Assembly: GCA_016717305.1 (NCBI GenBank)
Contig: JADKFY010000002.1
Location: 310,001-374,000 of the forward strand
DNA length: 64,000 bases
Direction: 5' to 3'
Source: Flavobacteriales bacterium
Lineage (GTDB): Bacteria; Bacteroidota; Bacteroidia; Flavobacteriales_F; PHOS-HE28
Positions within the stretch are counted from its first letter, which is position 1. Every line of letters begins with the position of its first letter. This document shows positions 52,368 to 61,703 of this stretch, in pieces. Under the pieces are notes generated by a model. That model worked only from the letters and a program-made list of their open reading frames with translations. It did no database searches and had not been told where the DNA came from. The translations under genes were made by a program, and so were the position numbers.

Positions 52368-53508
52368 GTGGTGCAGTGCTTGGTATCACGTTACAGTGTT
52401 TTCGTGTGTTGCTGATCAAAGCATCAAGATCTAGTGGGTCAGTCGCGGTCACGGTAATGTGTCCCATCTTCCGTCCATTCCTTGTACGCGCCTTGCCGTA
52501 GAGGTGAACGAAGGTGTTCTTTTTAGCAAGCAATTCGGTCATTCCCGGCACCGTTGGAACACCGTCACCACCGGATCCCACGAGATTGATCATCGCCGCT
52601 GGTGATCGCAACATGGGATCACCCAAGGGCCAGCCCATGTAAAGGCGCAACAACTGATCGAACTGGGAACTGCCGCACGCCTCAATGGTGTGGTGTCCAC
52701 TGTTGTGCGCACGAGGAGCGGTTTCGTTCACCAACAGTTCGCCCTTGCGGTCCAGAAATAGTTCAACCGCATAGATCCCAGAAGCATTGAACGCCATGGC
52801 AACTTTACTTGCGAGGTCTTGAGCTTTTTGTGCTAAAGCGGGAGGGATCCGTGCTGGCGCACGCAAGTGGTCCACGAGGTTGTACTGCGGATCGAACACC
52901 ATTTCAACTGGATCGTAGACCACTTGCACGCCAGATGCATCACGCACCACCAGAACCGCGAGCTCCAGTTCGATCTCCACGCGCTGTTCGATCACGCAAG
53001 CGCAAGCGAAGGCCTGATCAATGTCCTTCAACCTGTTCAGTGGCATTACACCTTTTCCATCATAGCCGCCGCTTCGGGTCTTCAGGAAAGCAGGGAGCAA
53101 GTGGGCATGTTGTTCATTTATTTCTGATGGAGCGCTGACCAATGCAAAGGGTGCGGTGGGAATGCGATGCTTTAAGTAGAATTCCTTTTGGAGCCCCTTG
53201 TCCTTGATGGTGTGCAACACGTCGGGGTCAGGTATTACCTGCTTCCCTTGGTGCTTCAGTTCGAGCAATGCTTCCACGGAAACATGTTCGATCTCGATAC
53301 CCACCACGTCAGCATCCTTAGCGAAATGCAATACAGTATCCCGATCATTGAGGTCGCCTACTGCGAATTGATCCGCAAGTTGGGCACACGGCGCATTCGG
53401 GTCCGGGTCGAGGACGATCACATGTACGTTATAGCGCAAGGCATTTTCCAAGAACATCCGGCCCAGTTGGCCTCCACCCAAAATGGCGATCGTGCGCCTG
53501 CCTTCCAT
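52360..53508 (-). CDS. purK: 5-(carboxyamino)imidazole ribonucleotide synthase
   Basis: 382-aa ATP-grasp enzyme that carboxylates AIR to N5-CAIR, feeding PurE. The start motif TIAILGGGQLGRMFLENAL, the ATP-grasp core (KTRSGGYDGKGVMPL) and the catalytic NETAPRAHNSGHHTIEACG region are present. The chosen start is ATG at 53508 (MEGRRT): a perfect TATCTTTG box ends 6 nt upstream, and the TTG at 53517 lies inside that box. It overlaps purE by 8 nt in a two-gene operon. Confidence 0.93.
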   Translation of the reverse strand: MEGRRTIAILGGGQLGRMFLENALRYNVHVIVLDPDPNAPCAQLADQFAVGDLNDRDTVLHFAKDADVVGIEIEHVSVEALLELKHQGKQVIPDPDVLHTIKDKGLQKEFYLKHRIPTAPFALVSAPSEINEQHAHLLPAFLKTRSGGYDGKGVMPLNRLKDIDQAFACACVIEQRVEIELELAVLVVRDASGVQVVYDPVEMVFDPQYNLVDHLRAPARIPPALAQKAQDLASKVAMAFNASGIYAVELFLDRKGELLVNETAPRAHNSGHHTIEACGSSQFDQLLRLYMGWPLGDPMLRSPAAMINLVGSGGDGVPTVPGMTELLAKKNTFVHLYGKARTRNGRKMGHITVTATDPLDLDALISNTRKHCNVIPSTAPHE

Positions 53509-53514
53509 GGGTGC

Positions 53515-53522
53515 CAAAGATA
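53515..53522 (-). promoter_or_regulatory. -7 box TATCTTTG, 6 nt before purK
   Basis: Perfect TAnnTTTG on the minus strand followed by GCACCC-ATG. It fixes the start of purK and predicts a leaderless or nearly leaderless purKE transcript. Confidence 0.6.
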
Positions 53523-53540
53523 GCGGGGTGGCGGGAGTGA

Positions 53541-54152
53541 TCAGCGCCTACGATAGAACGACTTCTTGCGCTTGAATTGGACGAACCGATATCCTATGGT
53601 GAACTGCGCGGAACGATTCTTCAGGAATAGGGTTTCATCATTCCGCAAGGCGCGGGTCATGCCGCCATATGCGCGCAAACCAAGGTCCACTCCGGAGCGC
53701 AGATCCAGTCCGATCCCGCCAACGAAACCCATATCCATGGATCTGTATTGATCGGTCACGTTGCTCTGGTCATCCCCAAGGCGTTCCCCCGCATGAAGTA
53801 GCCACCCGAACTGGTACCCGCCGGAGAAATGGAAGGCGTTGGATAGGTAGACCTTGACGGTAACGGGCAGTTGGACGTACACCGAGCGCAATGTCCTTTG
53901 CGCACCTTCATTTCCACGGAACTCCGCTCCCATCATGGTCGCCAATAGTTCCGGTTGCAGTTCGACCCGAGGTCCAATGCCCCATGGGAAATAGAGCCCC
54001 ATGGTGCCACCGACCAGTGGGGCGGGGCGTTGACCCAGGACCTTCGTACTGCTTAGTACTACTCCGCCTTTTAGGCCAAGTCCGGTCGACTGTGCTTGGG
54101 AAAGCGAGGAAAGTGCGAGGACCGGTATAAGGATGAATGCACGCACGTACAT
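53541..54152 (-). CDS. PorT-family-like outer-membrane beta-barrel protein
   Basis: 203-aa protein with signal peptide (residues 1-20, LSSLSQA-QS). The mature part has GLKGGVVLSSTKVLG and repeated amphipathic strands (VYVQLPVTVKVYLSNAFHFSGGYQFG), as in eight-stranded barrels of the PorT/outer-membrane-beta-barrel (OMP_b-brl) family. The C-terminus is a basic tail (RKKSFYRRR) instead of an aromatic. Function is unknown. It stands alone between purK and the metalloprotease, behind the terminator at 54261-54293. Confidence 0.75.
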   Translation of the reverse strand: MYVRAFILIPVLALSSLSQAQSTGLGLKGGVVLSSTKVLGQRPAPLVGGTMGLYFPWGIGPRVELQPELLATMMGAEFRGNEGAQRTLRSVYVQLPVTVKVYLSNAFHFSGGYQFGWLLHAGERLGDDQSNVTDQYRSMDMGFVGGIGLDLRSGVDLGLRAYGGMTRALRNDETLFLKNRSAQFTIGYRFVQFKRKKSFYRRR

Positions 54153-54260
54153 GAAAATGGCACTTTGAACCCGTTCTTACGGAGAGGGACGATCAAGGTT
54201 CCAGCGAACTCCTCGTATTCGGCAAATTTGTGACCGAGGCCGATGGATCAACAAATGACA

Positions 54261-54293
54261 AGGACCGGACACCAAGTCGAGGTGTCCGGTCCT
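54261..54293 (-). terminator. Terminator hairpin after the M43 metalloprotease gene
   Basis: Perfect 13-bp stem AGGACCGGACACC / GGTGTCCGGTCCT with a 7-nt loop. On the minus strand it is followed by TGTCATTTGT, a weak T-rich tract. It sits 17 nt past the stop at 54310. Confidence 0.7.
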
Positions 54294-54309
54294 GTTATGG
54301 CAGGATCGT

Positions 54310-56907
54310 TCAACGCCCTTGACGTAGCACTTCCACACGTTGGGTGTGGATGGACGGGCCTTGTTGGATCTGCAAGAGATATACCCCTTCGGCAAGTGCC
54401 GAGAGGTCCATGGAGACCATTTCAGCATTCCCTTGCACGCTATGGGCGAGTCGCCCTTGAAGATCGAGGATGGAAATGGACGAACGTGTACTTGCGGGCA
54501 GGATCAGAGTCAATTTCCCGGAGGTCGGATTGGGATACAACATCACCTCGGTCGGAACGAGTTCTTCAAGGTCAGTGCTGGTGTCGATGATGATGCCATA
54601 GTCTTCAGTTTCCCCGTACACATAGTTGAAGCATGGATCGGTAGGGGATGGTTCGGTTCCTAGATGGAAAACGCCCCGGACTCTCATCCGAGTAGAACCA
54701 AGGACGGCATTGACCGGCACATTGAACGCCATGGAAACGACCTGGCCGGCCGCTGTTGTAGCCACCTCGCCGAGCTTCTCGGAAGCCTCAAAAACATCAT
54801 CTTGATCGTAATCTATCCAAGCTGCATAGTTGTCCGCCTCGTATGAACCTCCTTCAATGAACAAGGTCTGGTCGGTGCCGACCCCGATCGGGGTGAATTG
54901 CGTGGCTACATAATTGTTGTAGGTCGGCCCATCGGTACCTCCTGTATTGCTGTTGTTGATCGCTGCGAGTTCCACGCCGTTGATATAATCACCATCCGCA
55001 GGGCCTGTAAGGGATGTTGGAATGCAAGGGCCTGCGATGGGAGTAGTGATGGTGATCCCGTAATCCTCGGTCTCGCCATATGCGTAGTTGAAACAAGGAT
55101 CGGTCGGTGTTGGTTCCCCGGTCCCGTGGTACACACCACGGACACGCAAAGTCGTTGTGCCCAAAGTAGCACCTGCAGGAACTAGGAAGTTGATCGCCTG
55201 TGTTTCACCGACAGTTGTAGTAGCAAATTCGCCCAGTTTCTCGGAAGCCTCGAAACTGTCGTCCTGATCGTAATCGATCCACGCTGCATAATTGTCGGGC
55301 TGAAAGTCGCCTGATGTAATAAAGATGGTTTGGTTGCTACCCCGGGCCAACGAAGTGCTGAAGGAAGAAGTGTAGTTGGTATACGTCGGTCCGGTATTGC
55401 TGCCGCTGTTCACATTGTTGATCGTAACCAATTGCACCCCGTCGATGAAGTCGTCATCCGCTGTGCCATTCGCCGATGTGGGGATACAGGGACCAGTTAC
55501 GGGCGTGGTGATCGTGATCCTGTAATCTTCCGTTTCACCAAAAGCATAGTTGAAGCAGGGGTCCGTCGGCGTTGGTTCTCCAGTGTTATGATAGACACCT
55601 CTTACCCTCAGGACGGTGTTGCCCAATGCAGCCCCGGCGGGTACCACGAAGTTTATCGCCTGCACTTGACCGATCGCGGTGGTTGCGAATTCACCGAGTT
55701 TCTCTGAAGCCTCAAAGGTCTCATCACCATCATAGTCGATCCATGCAGCGTAGTTGTCAGGTTGGTAATCTCCTGCAGTGATGGTTATGGTTTGATTACT
55801 GCCGCGTACCAATGAGGCTGAAAGAGTAGCAGTATAGTCGGTATAGCTCGGCCCGGTATTGCTGCCACTGTTCACGTTATTGATCGTACCCAATTGCACG
55901 CCATCAATGAAATCATCTTGGGTGGTCCCGGAGGTTGATGTGGGTATGCAGTAACCGGTCGGGGTGGATTGGCACGCATTGGTGTTCAGCAATTGGCTAC
56001 GTACCCCGGTAAGGACACCGGCCATATAGCTGGACTGTTGATTGGTGAACATGCGTGTGCAGCTCGCGTAGTCCATGAAATTCTCATACTGCGTTAATGT
56101 CCCGCACTTCATTAGGTTCGTGTTCGAGCAGGAATAAGTTGGGCTGTCCGTGGTTGGTGTATCGGCGAAGCCATCCGCGTTAACGCAACCACCGTCATCA
56201 TCGAAGGTGTGCTGGAGGCCGAAGTAGTGCCCGATCTCATGCGTGGCCGTGCGGTCGCCAGGTTCCGTTCCGTAGTCGTAGTCGATCACCAATCCATCAA
56301 TGTTGCTTCCCACCACGCCACCAACTGGCAAGTACGCATAGCCCACGGTAATGAAGCCACCTGTGGCACCACTTGCGATGTCGCATATCCAGATGTTCAA
56401 ATAACGATCCGTGTCCCATGGAGCACGGCCATCGGGAGCCGATTTCATATCGTTTGTCTCCGTGTCAGGATCGAACCACGTTTGTGTCGTTTGTGTTCGC
56501 GTGATCCCTGTGGTGGCAGCTCCGTTCGGGTCCACTTGGGCAAGGCAGAAGTTGAAACCGACATTCCCAATGCTGCTTGTAAATTGGGAACGCACACTTC
56601 CGATGTCCGTATTGCTCGCGGAATAGTCCGCGTTCAATTCGTCGATGATCGCTTGGATGGTTCCAGTGGAAACGTTTTCGGGGGTGGTATTGTAGACAAC
56701 ATGGACCACAACGGGAACGGTGTACGTGCCACCGCGCTGGACAAGATCAACCCGGGGTAATGCATCAAGAAGGTTGGTGGACAAGCCTTGCGACTGCAAG
56801 TACTGTTGCGTGTGCTTCTGTGCACTGCAGGTCCGGTGTTGTTGGGACTGGGCATTCAAGACCGCAGCGGTGAACAGCAGGCCTCCGAGAAGTATGGTTC
56901 GTGTCAT
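54310..56907 (-). CDS. T9SS-sorted M43-type zinc metalloprotease with GEVED domains
   Basis: 865-aa exported protease. Signal peptide 1-19. The metzincin zinc site is His223-Glu224-x-x-His227 with the third ligand His233 (ATHEIGHYFGLQHTF), and the Met-turn is Met278 (NFMDYASC); this places it in the pappalysin/M43 group. Three consecutive GEVED repeats (about 320-775), each with 'DNYAAWIDYDxDxxFEASEKLGE' and ending 'YGETEDYGITI', follow; repeats one and two are close copies. The last 80 residues (VMLYPNPTSGKLTLILP to LRQGR) are a T9SS type-A sorting domain. It is secreted or surface-held and likely degrades extracellular proteins. A -7 box lies 4 nt upstream of the ATG. Confidence 0.9.
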   Translation of the reverse strand: MTRTILLGGLLFTAAVLNAQSQQHRTCSAQKHTQQYLQSQGLSTNLLDALPRVDLVQRGGTYTVPVVVHVVYNTTPENVSTGTIQAIIDELNADYSASNTDIGSVRSQFTSSIGNVGFNFCLAQVDPNGAATTGITRTQTTQTWFDPDTETNDMKSAPDGRAPWDTDRYLNIWICDIASGATGGFITVGYAYLPVGGVVGSNIDGLVIDYDYGTEPGDRTATHEIGHYFGLQHTFDDDGGCVNADGFADTPTTDSPTYSCSNTNLMKCGTLTQYENFMDYASCTRMFTNQQSSYMAGVLTGVRSQLLNTNACQSTPTGYCIPTSTSGTTQDDFIDGVQLGTINNVNSGSNTGPSYTDYTATLSASLVRGSNQTITITAGDYQPDNYAAWIDYDGDETFEASEKLGEFATTAIGQVQAINFVVPAGAALGNTVLRVRGVYHNTGEPTPTDPCFNYAFGETEDYRITITTPVTGPCIPTSANGTADDDFIDGVQLVTINNVNSGSNTGPTYTNYTSSFSTSLARGSNQTIFITSGDFQPDNYAAWIDYDQDDSFEASEKLGEFATTTVGETQAINFLVPAGATLGTTTLRVRGVYHGTGEPTPTDPCFNYAYGETEDYGITITTPIAGPCIPTSLTGPADGDYINGVELAAINNSNTGGTDGPTYNNYVATQFTPIGVGTDQTLFIEGGSYEADNYAAWIDYDQDDVFEASEKLGEVATTAAGQVVSMAFNVPVNAVLGSTRMRVRGVFHLGTEPSPTDPCFNYVYGETEDYGIIIDTSTDLEELVPTEVMLYPNPTSGKLTLILPASTRSSISILDLQGRLAHSVQGNAEMVSMDLSALAEGVYLLQIQQGPSIHTQRVEVLRQGR

Positions 56908-56911
56908 GCCG

Positions 56912-56919
56912 CGAAATTA
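56912..56919 (-). promoter_or_regulatory. -7 box TAATTTCG, 4 nt before the metalloprotease start
   Basis: The minus strand reads TAATTTCG-CGGC-ATG, predicting a leaderless mRNA for an exported protein. Confidence 0.55.
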
Positions 56920-57016
56920 CCGTTCTGCAACGACCCATCATAGGGCGAATGGTTGGGTTTTCAACCATGACCGTTGTTCTCTTCAAGTCATTCCGATAAG
57001 AAGGCGAATGATCCCT

Positions 57017-57667
57017 TCAAGCAGCCATAAGTGCTTTGATCGCAGACACCGGGTCATTTGCACCGAACACACTGTTCCCGGCAACAAGCACATCTGCACC
57101 GTTCTTCAACAGTTCATCCCGGTTGTCCATTCCCACTCCACCATCCACCTCGAGCAATGCATGGGACCCCTTCTGTGCTCGCAGGTCGCGTAGTCTGTTC
57201 AACTTGGAATACGTATTGGCAATGAACTTCTGGCCACCGAATCCAGGGTTCACGCTCATGACCAATACAAGGTCGAGGTCGGCGATGATGTCCTCCAACC
57301 CGTTCACTGAAGTATGCGGGTTGAGAGAAACCCCTGCTTTCATTCCGGCGGCCTTGATCGCTTGGACCGTTCTATGCAAATGGGTGCAAGCTTCCAAATG
57401 CACAGTGAGCACATCGGAGCCGGCATCTTTGAACACAGAGATATAGCGGTCAGGGTCCACGATCATCAAGTGTGTATCGAACACTTTCTTGGTCAACGGG
57501 CGGATCGCTTTGATAAGCGAAGGGCCATAGCTGATGTTAGGAACGAAGACGCCATCCATCACATCCAAGTGCAGCCATTGCGCAGGACTTTCATCCACCA
57601 GTTTTACTGCGCTACGGAGATCTGTGAAGTCCGCAGACAATAGGGAAGGGGCGAGGATGTGGGCCAT
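57017..57667 (-). CDS. rpe: Ribulose-phosphate 3-epimerase
   Basis: 216-aa enzyme of the pentose phosphate pathway interconverting ribulose-5-P and xylulose-5-P. N-terminal APSLLSADF, the metal-site HLDVMDGVFVPNISYGP, MSVNPGFGGQKFI and EVDGGVGMDN motifs mark the family. The start at 57667 (MAHILAPSLLS) is correct for the family; an in-frame ATG at 57757 would run into the rpoD terminator. A -7 box TACTTTCG ends 4 nt upstream. It is transcribed separately from rpoD because of the terminator between them. Confidence 0.94.
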   Translation of the reverse strand: MAHILAPSLLSADFTDLRSAVKLVDESPAQWLHLDVMDGVFVPNISYGPSLIKAIRPLTKKVFDTHLMIVDPDRYISVFKDAGSDVLTVHLEACTHLHRTVQAIKAAGMKAGVSLNPHTSVNGLEDIIADLDLVLVMSVNPGFGGQKFIANTYSKLNRLRDLRAQKGSHALLEVDGGVGMDNRDELLKNGADVLVAGNSVFGANDPVSAIKALMAA

Positions 57668-57671
57668 GGGG

Positions 57672-57679
57672 CGAAAGTA
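57672..57679 (-). promoter_or_regulatory. -7 box TACTTTCG, 4 nt before rpe
   Basis: The minus strand reads TACTTTCG-CCCC-ATG. It predicts a leaderless rpe transcript. Confidence 0.55.
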
Positions 57680-57732
57680 ATTGTTCGTTGCAGTTGCGCT
57701 TGAGCAAGATCCATCCGGAAATAGACTCCCCC

Positions 57733-57783
57733 CAAAAAAAAAGAAGCGCAGGGTCATTGCCGGAAAGCAAAGGACCCTGCGCG
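57733..57783 (-). terminator. Rho-independent terminator after rpoD
   Basis: Perfect 10-bp stem GCGCAGGGTC / GACCCTGCGC (57746-57755 and 57773-57782) with a T-rich tract (nine A on the plus strand, 57734-57742) after it on the minus strand. It separates rpoD from rpe. Confidence 0.88.
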
Positions 57784-57808
57784 GAAAGGTTGAAGGTTCA
57801 ACTGTAGT

Positions 57809-58675
57809 CTAACCCAAGTATGCTTTCAAGACCGTGCTGCGGCTTGTGGACTTCATGCGTCGAATGGCCTTTTCCTTGATCTGGCGAACGCGCTCCCGAG
57901 TAAGGTCGAATTTTTGTCCCACCTCTTCCAAGGTGTGAGGTTGGTTGCCGTTCAACCCGAAGTAAAGACGGATCACATCGGCCTCACGTCCGGCCAGTGC
58001 ATTCAATGATCGTTCGATCTCAGCACGCAGGCTATCGGTCATCAGGCTTTCGAGGGGACTTGGAATATCGCCGTTGGAGAGCAGGTCCAACATGTTGCCA
58101 CTGTCATCGCCATCGCGCAACGGTGCATCCATGCTCAGGTGCCTTCCGGTATTGTTCAGGCTCACCTTGACCTCTTCCAGGGTCATTTCCAATAGTTCGG
58201 CCAGTTCATTTGCGGTCGGTGGTCGTTCATGCTCCTGTTCCAACTTGGCAAACGCCTTGTTGATCTTGTTGATGGAACCGATCTTGTTCAGGGGCAGTCG
58301 CACAATGCGGGCTTGCTCGGCCAAGCTCTGGAGGATCTGTTGCCGGATCCACCAAACCGCGTAGCTGATGAATTTGAAACCGCGCGTTTCGTCGAAGCGA
58401 CCTGCGGCCTTGATCAATCCCAAATTGCCCTCGCTGATGAGATCAGGCAAGCTCAATCCTTGCCCTTGGTATTGCTTCGCTACGGATACGACGAATCGGA
58501 GGTTGGCTTTCGCCAATTGTTCCAATGCGTCATGATCGCCCTGCTTGATCTTGCGTGCAAGCTCCACCTCTTCTTGAGCGGTGATCAACTTCACTTTCCC
58601 GATCTCCTGCAGGTATTTGTCGAGGGACGGAGTATCCCTATTGGTCACCTGCTTGGTGATCTTCAACTGCCTCAT
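57809..58675 (-). CDS. rpoD: Primary RNA polymerase sigma factor (short Bacteroidota type)
   Basis: 288-aa principal sigma factor. The N-terminus MRQLKITKQVTNRDTPSLDKYL is the Bacteroidota RpoD start, region 1.1 is absent and region 1.2 begins at once. Region 2 has FKFISYAVWWIRQQILQSLAEQ and region 4 has GQKFDLTRERVRQIKEKAIRRM. Such factors recognise TTTG / TAnnTTTG promoters, which agrees with the boxes noted in this window. The start is placed at 58675 instead of 58684 (extra MAR). A strong terminator follows at 57733-57783. Confidence 0.93.
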   Translation of the reverse strand: MRQLKITKQVTNRDTPSLDKYLQEIGKVKLITAQEEVELARKIKQGDHDALEQLAKANLRFVVSVAKQYQGQGLSLPDLISEGNLGLIKAAGRFDETRGFKFISYAVWWIRQQILQSLAEQARIVRLPLNKIGSINKINKAFAKLEQEHERPPTANELAELLEMTLEEVKVSLNNTGRHLSMDAPLRDGDDSGNMLDLLSNGDIPSPLESLMTDSLRAEIERSLNALAGREADVIRLYFGLNGNQPHTLEEVGQKFDLTRERVRQIKEKAIRRMKSTSRSTVLKAYLG

Positions 58676-58810
58676 CCTTGCCATTGTGTGTGCGCTGTTT
58701 TTGCGAAGAGTGGTCCTTCAACGCTGGCAGGGAAGGGATAGTTACGGCAGGGGTCCTATTCGATAAGGATCGGCTGTGGGTCGCTGATGTAACTGCTGAA
58801 GGTGTTCAAC

Positions 58811-58838
58811 GAAAAAGCCGCCCGTTAAGGCGGCCTTC
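58811..58838 (-). terminator. Rho-independent terminator after pnp
   Basis: GCCGCC (58817-58822) pairs with GGCGGC (58829-58834), with a T run on the minus strand (AAAAA at 58812-58816). It ends pnp transcription, 22 nt past the stop, before rpoD. Confidence 0.8.
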
Positions 58839-58860
58839 CCATCAATATTCAGTTATCGTC

Positions 58861-61080
58861 TTAGTCACGACGTGGTCCACGGTCGCGGAATTCGCGACGC
58901 GGACGATCACCTCCACGGCGATCATCTCCTTCCATGGCGGGTTCGCGCTCCACATAACCTTCTGGCTTCGGCATCAGCACACGACGGCTCAATTTCAGCT
59001 TGCCGCTGCGCGGGTCCTTTCCGGTCACTTGGAATTCCACGATCTCACCTTCCTTCAAAATATCTTCAACACGATCAACGCGTTTCCAATCCAATTCGCT
59101 CACGTGCAAAAGGCCGTCCACGCCGGGCATTACTTCCACGAACGCACCGTATGGCATGATCGTTTTCACTTTGCCTTTGTACGTTGCGCCAACTTCGGCT
59201 TGCGGTGGGTTCGCGATCGCATTTACGCGAGCGAGGGCAGCATCGATGCTGGCCTTGTTCTCGCTCATGATCTCCACGTGGCCCATGCCATCCACTTCGT
59301 CGATGCTGATATGCGCACCGGTTTCCGCCTGGATCTCTTGGATCACACGGCCACCGGGTCCGATGACGGCACCGATGCTCTCTTTCGGAATGGTGATCGT
59401 GATGATGCGCGGTGCATGTTCCTTGTAGTCGGCGCGTGGAGCGTCGAGCACTTTGTTCATTTCACCAAGGATGTGCAGGCGGCCAACGCGCGCTTGCTCC
59501 AATGCTTGTGCCAGCACTTCATATGGAAGGCCGTCCACTTTCATATCCATCTGGGTTGCGGTAACACCTTTCGCGGTGCCGCAGATCTTGAAGTCCATGT
59601 CGCCAAGGAAGTCCTCGTCACCAAGGATGTCGCTGAGGATCGCATGACGCGTGCCATCGCTGATCATGCCCATGGCGATACCGCTCACTGGTGCTTTGAT
59701 CTTGATGCCGGCATCCATCAAAGCAAGCGTGCCGCTGCACACGGTGGCCATTGAGCTGCTGCCGTTGCTTTCCAGGATGTCGCAGTTCAAGCGAATGGTA
59801 TATGGATTCTCCGTTCCTGTGGGGATCACCGGCTTCAAAGCGCGCAGCGCCAAGTTGCCGTGGCCGATCTCGCGACGACCAGGACCACGCATTGGGCGGG
59901 CCTCACCGGTGCTGAAGCTTGGGAAGTTGTAGTGCAACATGAAACTATCGCTGCCCTTCTTGGTGGCAAGGTCCACGGTCTGCTCGTCCATCGAACTGCC
60001 CAAGGTCACTGCATTGATGGCCTGGGTCTCACCACGTGTGAAGATCGCGCTGCCGTGTGTGCCTGGCAATACATCCACTTCGCCCCAGATCGGACGGATC
60101 TGATCGGTCTTGCGACCATCCAAACGCTTGCCGTGGTCCAATACCACATTGCGAACGCCTTTCTTCATGGCCTTCTTGAAGTAGCGGGCCAACATCACGT
60201 TGTCCGTCTTCTCCTCGTCGGTGAGGGTGGCCATGCACTCCTCCTTAATGGCTTTGAACTTGTCAGCGCGTACTTCTTTTGCGCTGGCTTCCATGGCCAC
60301 ATCGTAGTACTTCTGGTAGCAGAAGTCCATGATCTTCTTCTCCAGGTCCGCGTTGGCGTTCTCGTGGCTGTAGGTGCGTTTCACATGGCTCTTCGCCACG
60401 GCCTCACCCAGTTCCTTGATCACACGGCACTGGTTCTTGATGGCTTCGTGCGCCAATTTGATCGCTTCGATCATATCGGATTCTTGCACTTCCTTCATCT
60501 CACCTTCCACCATCATGATGTCGGTACCGTTACCGGCAACCACCATTTCGATGTCGGCGCGCTCGATGTCGGCCACAGTAGGGTTGATCATGAACTTGCC
60601 ATCCACACGGGCCACGCGCACTTCGCTCACAGGACCGTCGAAGGGGATATCGCTCACGGCGATGCATGCGGAAGCGGCAAGGCAGGCGAGGGAATCACCT
60701 GGATTCTTCTTGTCGCTGCTCATCATGGAGATCACCACTTGGGTATCGCCATGGAAATCATCGGGGAACAGGGGGCGGATCGCACGGTCCACCAGACGGC
60801 AGGTCAGGGTTTCATGATCGCTAAGGCGTGCTTCACGCTTGAAGAAGCCACCGGGAAAACGGCCGGCAGCGCTGAATTTCTCGCGGTACTCCACGGTAAG
60901 TGGCAGAAAGTCGATGCCATCGCGGGCTTCTTTGGTACTCACCACGGTGGCGAGCAGGATCGTATCGCCCAAACGAACGGTAACGGCGCCATCGGCTTGT
61001 TTTGCCAGCACACCGGTCTCGATGGTGATGACATTGCCATCGCCCATGTCAATGGTCTTGATAATTGCTTGTGGTTTCAT
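58861..61080 (-). CDS. pnp: Polyribonucleotide nucleotidyltransferase
   Basis: 739-aa phosphorolytic 3'-5' exoribonuclease of the mRNA degradation machinery. Order: RNase PH-like domain 1, alpha-helical domain, RNase PH-like domain 2, KH (GPGGRVIQEIQAETGAHI) and S1 (YKGKVKTIMPYGAFVEVMPG) domains. The SMDEQTVDLATKKGSDSF and GPGRREIGHGNLALRAL segments are in the second PH domain. The tail is Arg/Asp/Gly-rich (RRGGDRPRREFRDRG). Start at 61080 (MKPQAIIKTIDMGDG), preceded by a purine-rich GAGGAAAAGAAG. It follows rpsO on the same strand, a classical pairing. Confidence 0.94.
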   Translation of the reverse strand: MKPQAIIKTIDMGDGNVITIETGVLAKQADGAVTVRLGDTILLATVVSTKEARDGIDFLPLTVEYREKFSAAGRFPGGFFKREARLSDHETLTCRLVDRAIRPLFPDDFHGDTQVVISMMSSDKKNPGDSLACLAASACIAVSDIPFDGPVSEVRVARVDGKFMINPTVADIERADIEMVVAGNGTDIMMVEGEMKEVQESDMIEAIKLAHEAIKNQCRVIKELGEAVAKSHVKRTYSHENANADLEKKIMDFCYQKYYDVAMEASAKEVRADKFKAIKEECMATLTDEEKTDNVMLARYFKKAMKKGVRNVVLDHGKRLDGRKTDQIRPIWGEVDVLPGTHGSAIFTRGETQAINAVTLGSSMDEQTVDLATKKGSDSFMLHYNFPSFSTGEARPMRGPGRREIGHGNLALRALKPVIPTGTENPYTIRLNCDILESNGSSSMATVCSGTLALMDAGIKIKAPVSGIAMGMISDGTRHAILSDILGDEDFLGDMDFKICGTAKGVTATQMDMKVDGLPYEVLAQALEQARVGRLHILGEMNKVLDAPRADYKEHAPRIITITIPKESIGAVIGPGGRVIQEIQAETGAHISIDEVDGMGHVEIMSENKASIDAALARVNAIANPPQAEVGATYKGKVKTIMPYGAFVEVMPGVDGLLHVSELDWKRVDRVEDILKEGEIVEFQVTGKDPRSGKLKLSRRVLMPKPEGYVEREPAMEGDDRRGGDRPRREFRDRGPRRD

Positions 61081-61176
61081 CTTCTTTTCCTCTTTTACAT
61101 CTTCCCGGAACATCATTCAGGCGATCGGTCCGGGAACCCGACTGCCGTGGTTGGCCGAATGGCCAGGTATGTAGAA

Positions 61177-61203
61177 GGGGCGACCGTTGCTCACGATCGC
61201 CCC
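61177..61203 (-). terminator. Hairpin between rpsO and pnp
   Basis: GGGGCGA (61177-61183) pairs with TCGCCCC (61197-61203), 13-nt loop, 102 nt after the rpsO stop. The T tract is weak, so it may attenuate or be a processing site as in the rpsO-pnp gap of other bacteria. The CCTGCCT/AGGCAGG palindrome at 61278-61296 lies in the same gap, within a GTCAGTCCGAG repeat. Confidence 0.5.
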
Positions 61204-61304
61204 CTGTATTCGATCAATAGGTTTCGCTGAATGATCACAAGTCTGGTCGAAGCCAGCGTAATGTCAGTCCGAGCGAACCTGCCTACCGCAGGCAGGGCCG
61301 AGGA

Positions 61305-61574
61305 CTACTTACGCAGGCCGAGTTTACCGATGATCGCACGATACCGTTCGATATCGTACATCTTCAGGTAGTTCAGCAATTGCTTGCGCTTGCCCACCAT
61401 GGTCATCAGCGCCTTTTCAGTGCCGTGATCCTTCTTGTTCACTTTCAAGTGACCGGTGAGGTGATTGATACGTGTGGTGAACAACGCGATCTGGCTTTCG
61501 GAACCCCCGGTGTTCTTGTCAGAACCCCCGTGTTCCTTGAAAATATCGCGCTTTGCTTCAGTGGTCAGGTACAT
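61305..61574 (-). CDS. rpsO: 30S ribosomal protein S15
   Basis: 89-aa small-subunit protein that binds 16S rRNA at the central domain. The sequence TRINHLTGHLKVNKKDHGTE and LLNYLKMYDIERYRAIIGKL is typical of S15. The ATG at 61574 (MYLTTEAKRDIF) is the family start; the longer frame from 61694 crosses the promoter. A TATATTTG box lies 22 nt upstream. pnp follows, and ribosomal protein S15 binding to its own leader is known elsewhere. Confidence 0.95.
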   Translation of the reverse strand: MYLTTEAKRDIFKEHGGSDKNTGGSESQIALFTTRINHLTGHLKVNKKDHGTEKALMTMVGKRKQLLNYLKMYDIERYRAIIGKLGLRK

Positions 61575-61596
61575 GGTCTTTTTTGGTAACGGACGG

Positions 61597-61604
61597 CAAA
61601 TATA
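61597..61604 (-). promoter_or_regulatory. -7 box TATATTTG upstream of rpsO
   Basis: Perfect TAnnTTTG, 22 nt before the ATG, giving a leader of about 15 nt, so unlike the leaderless group this mRNA has room for leader contacts. Confidence 0.6.
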
Positions 61605-61703
61605 GGGTTTTTGGGGATCCCTTGGTTGGGTTCTACATCCTGTGGGGACTGCCGTACTTATTTGGCAGCGAAGAATTGCGGTCAACTCTGTCAAAAGGGG
61701 TCT

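Noticed and set aside
59860..61230. 456-aa plus-strand ORF
   Set aside because: Antisense of pnp, which has full conserved domains on the other strand.
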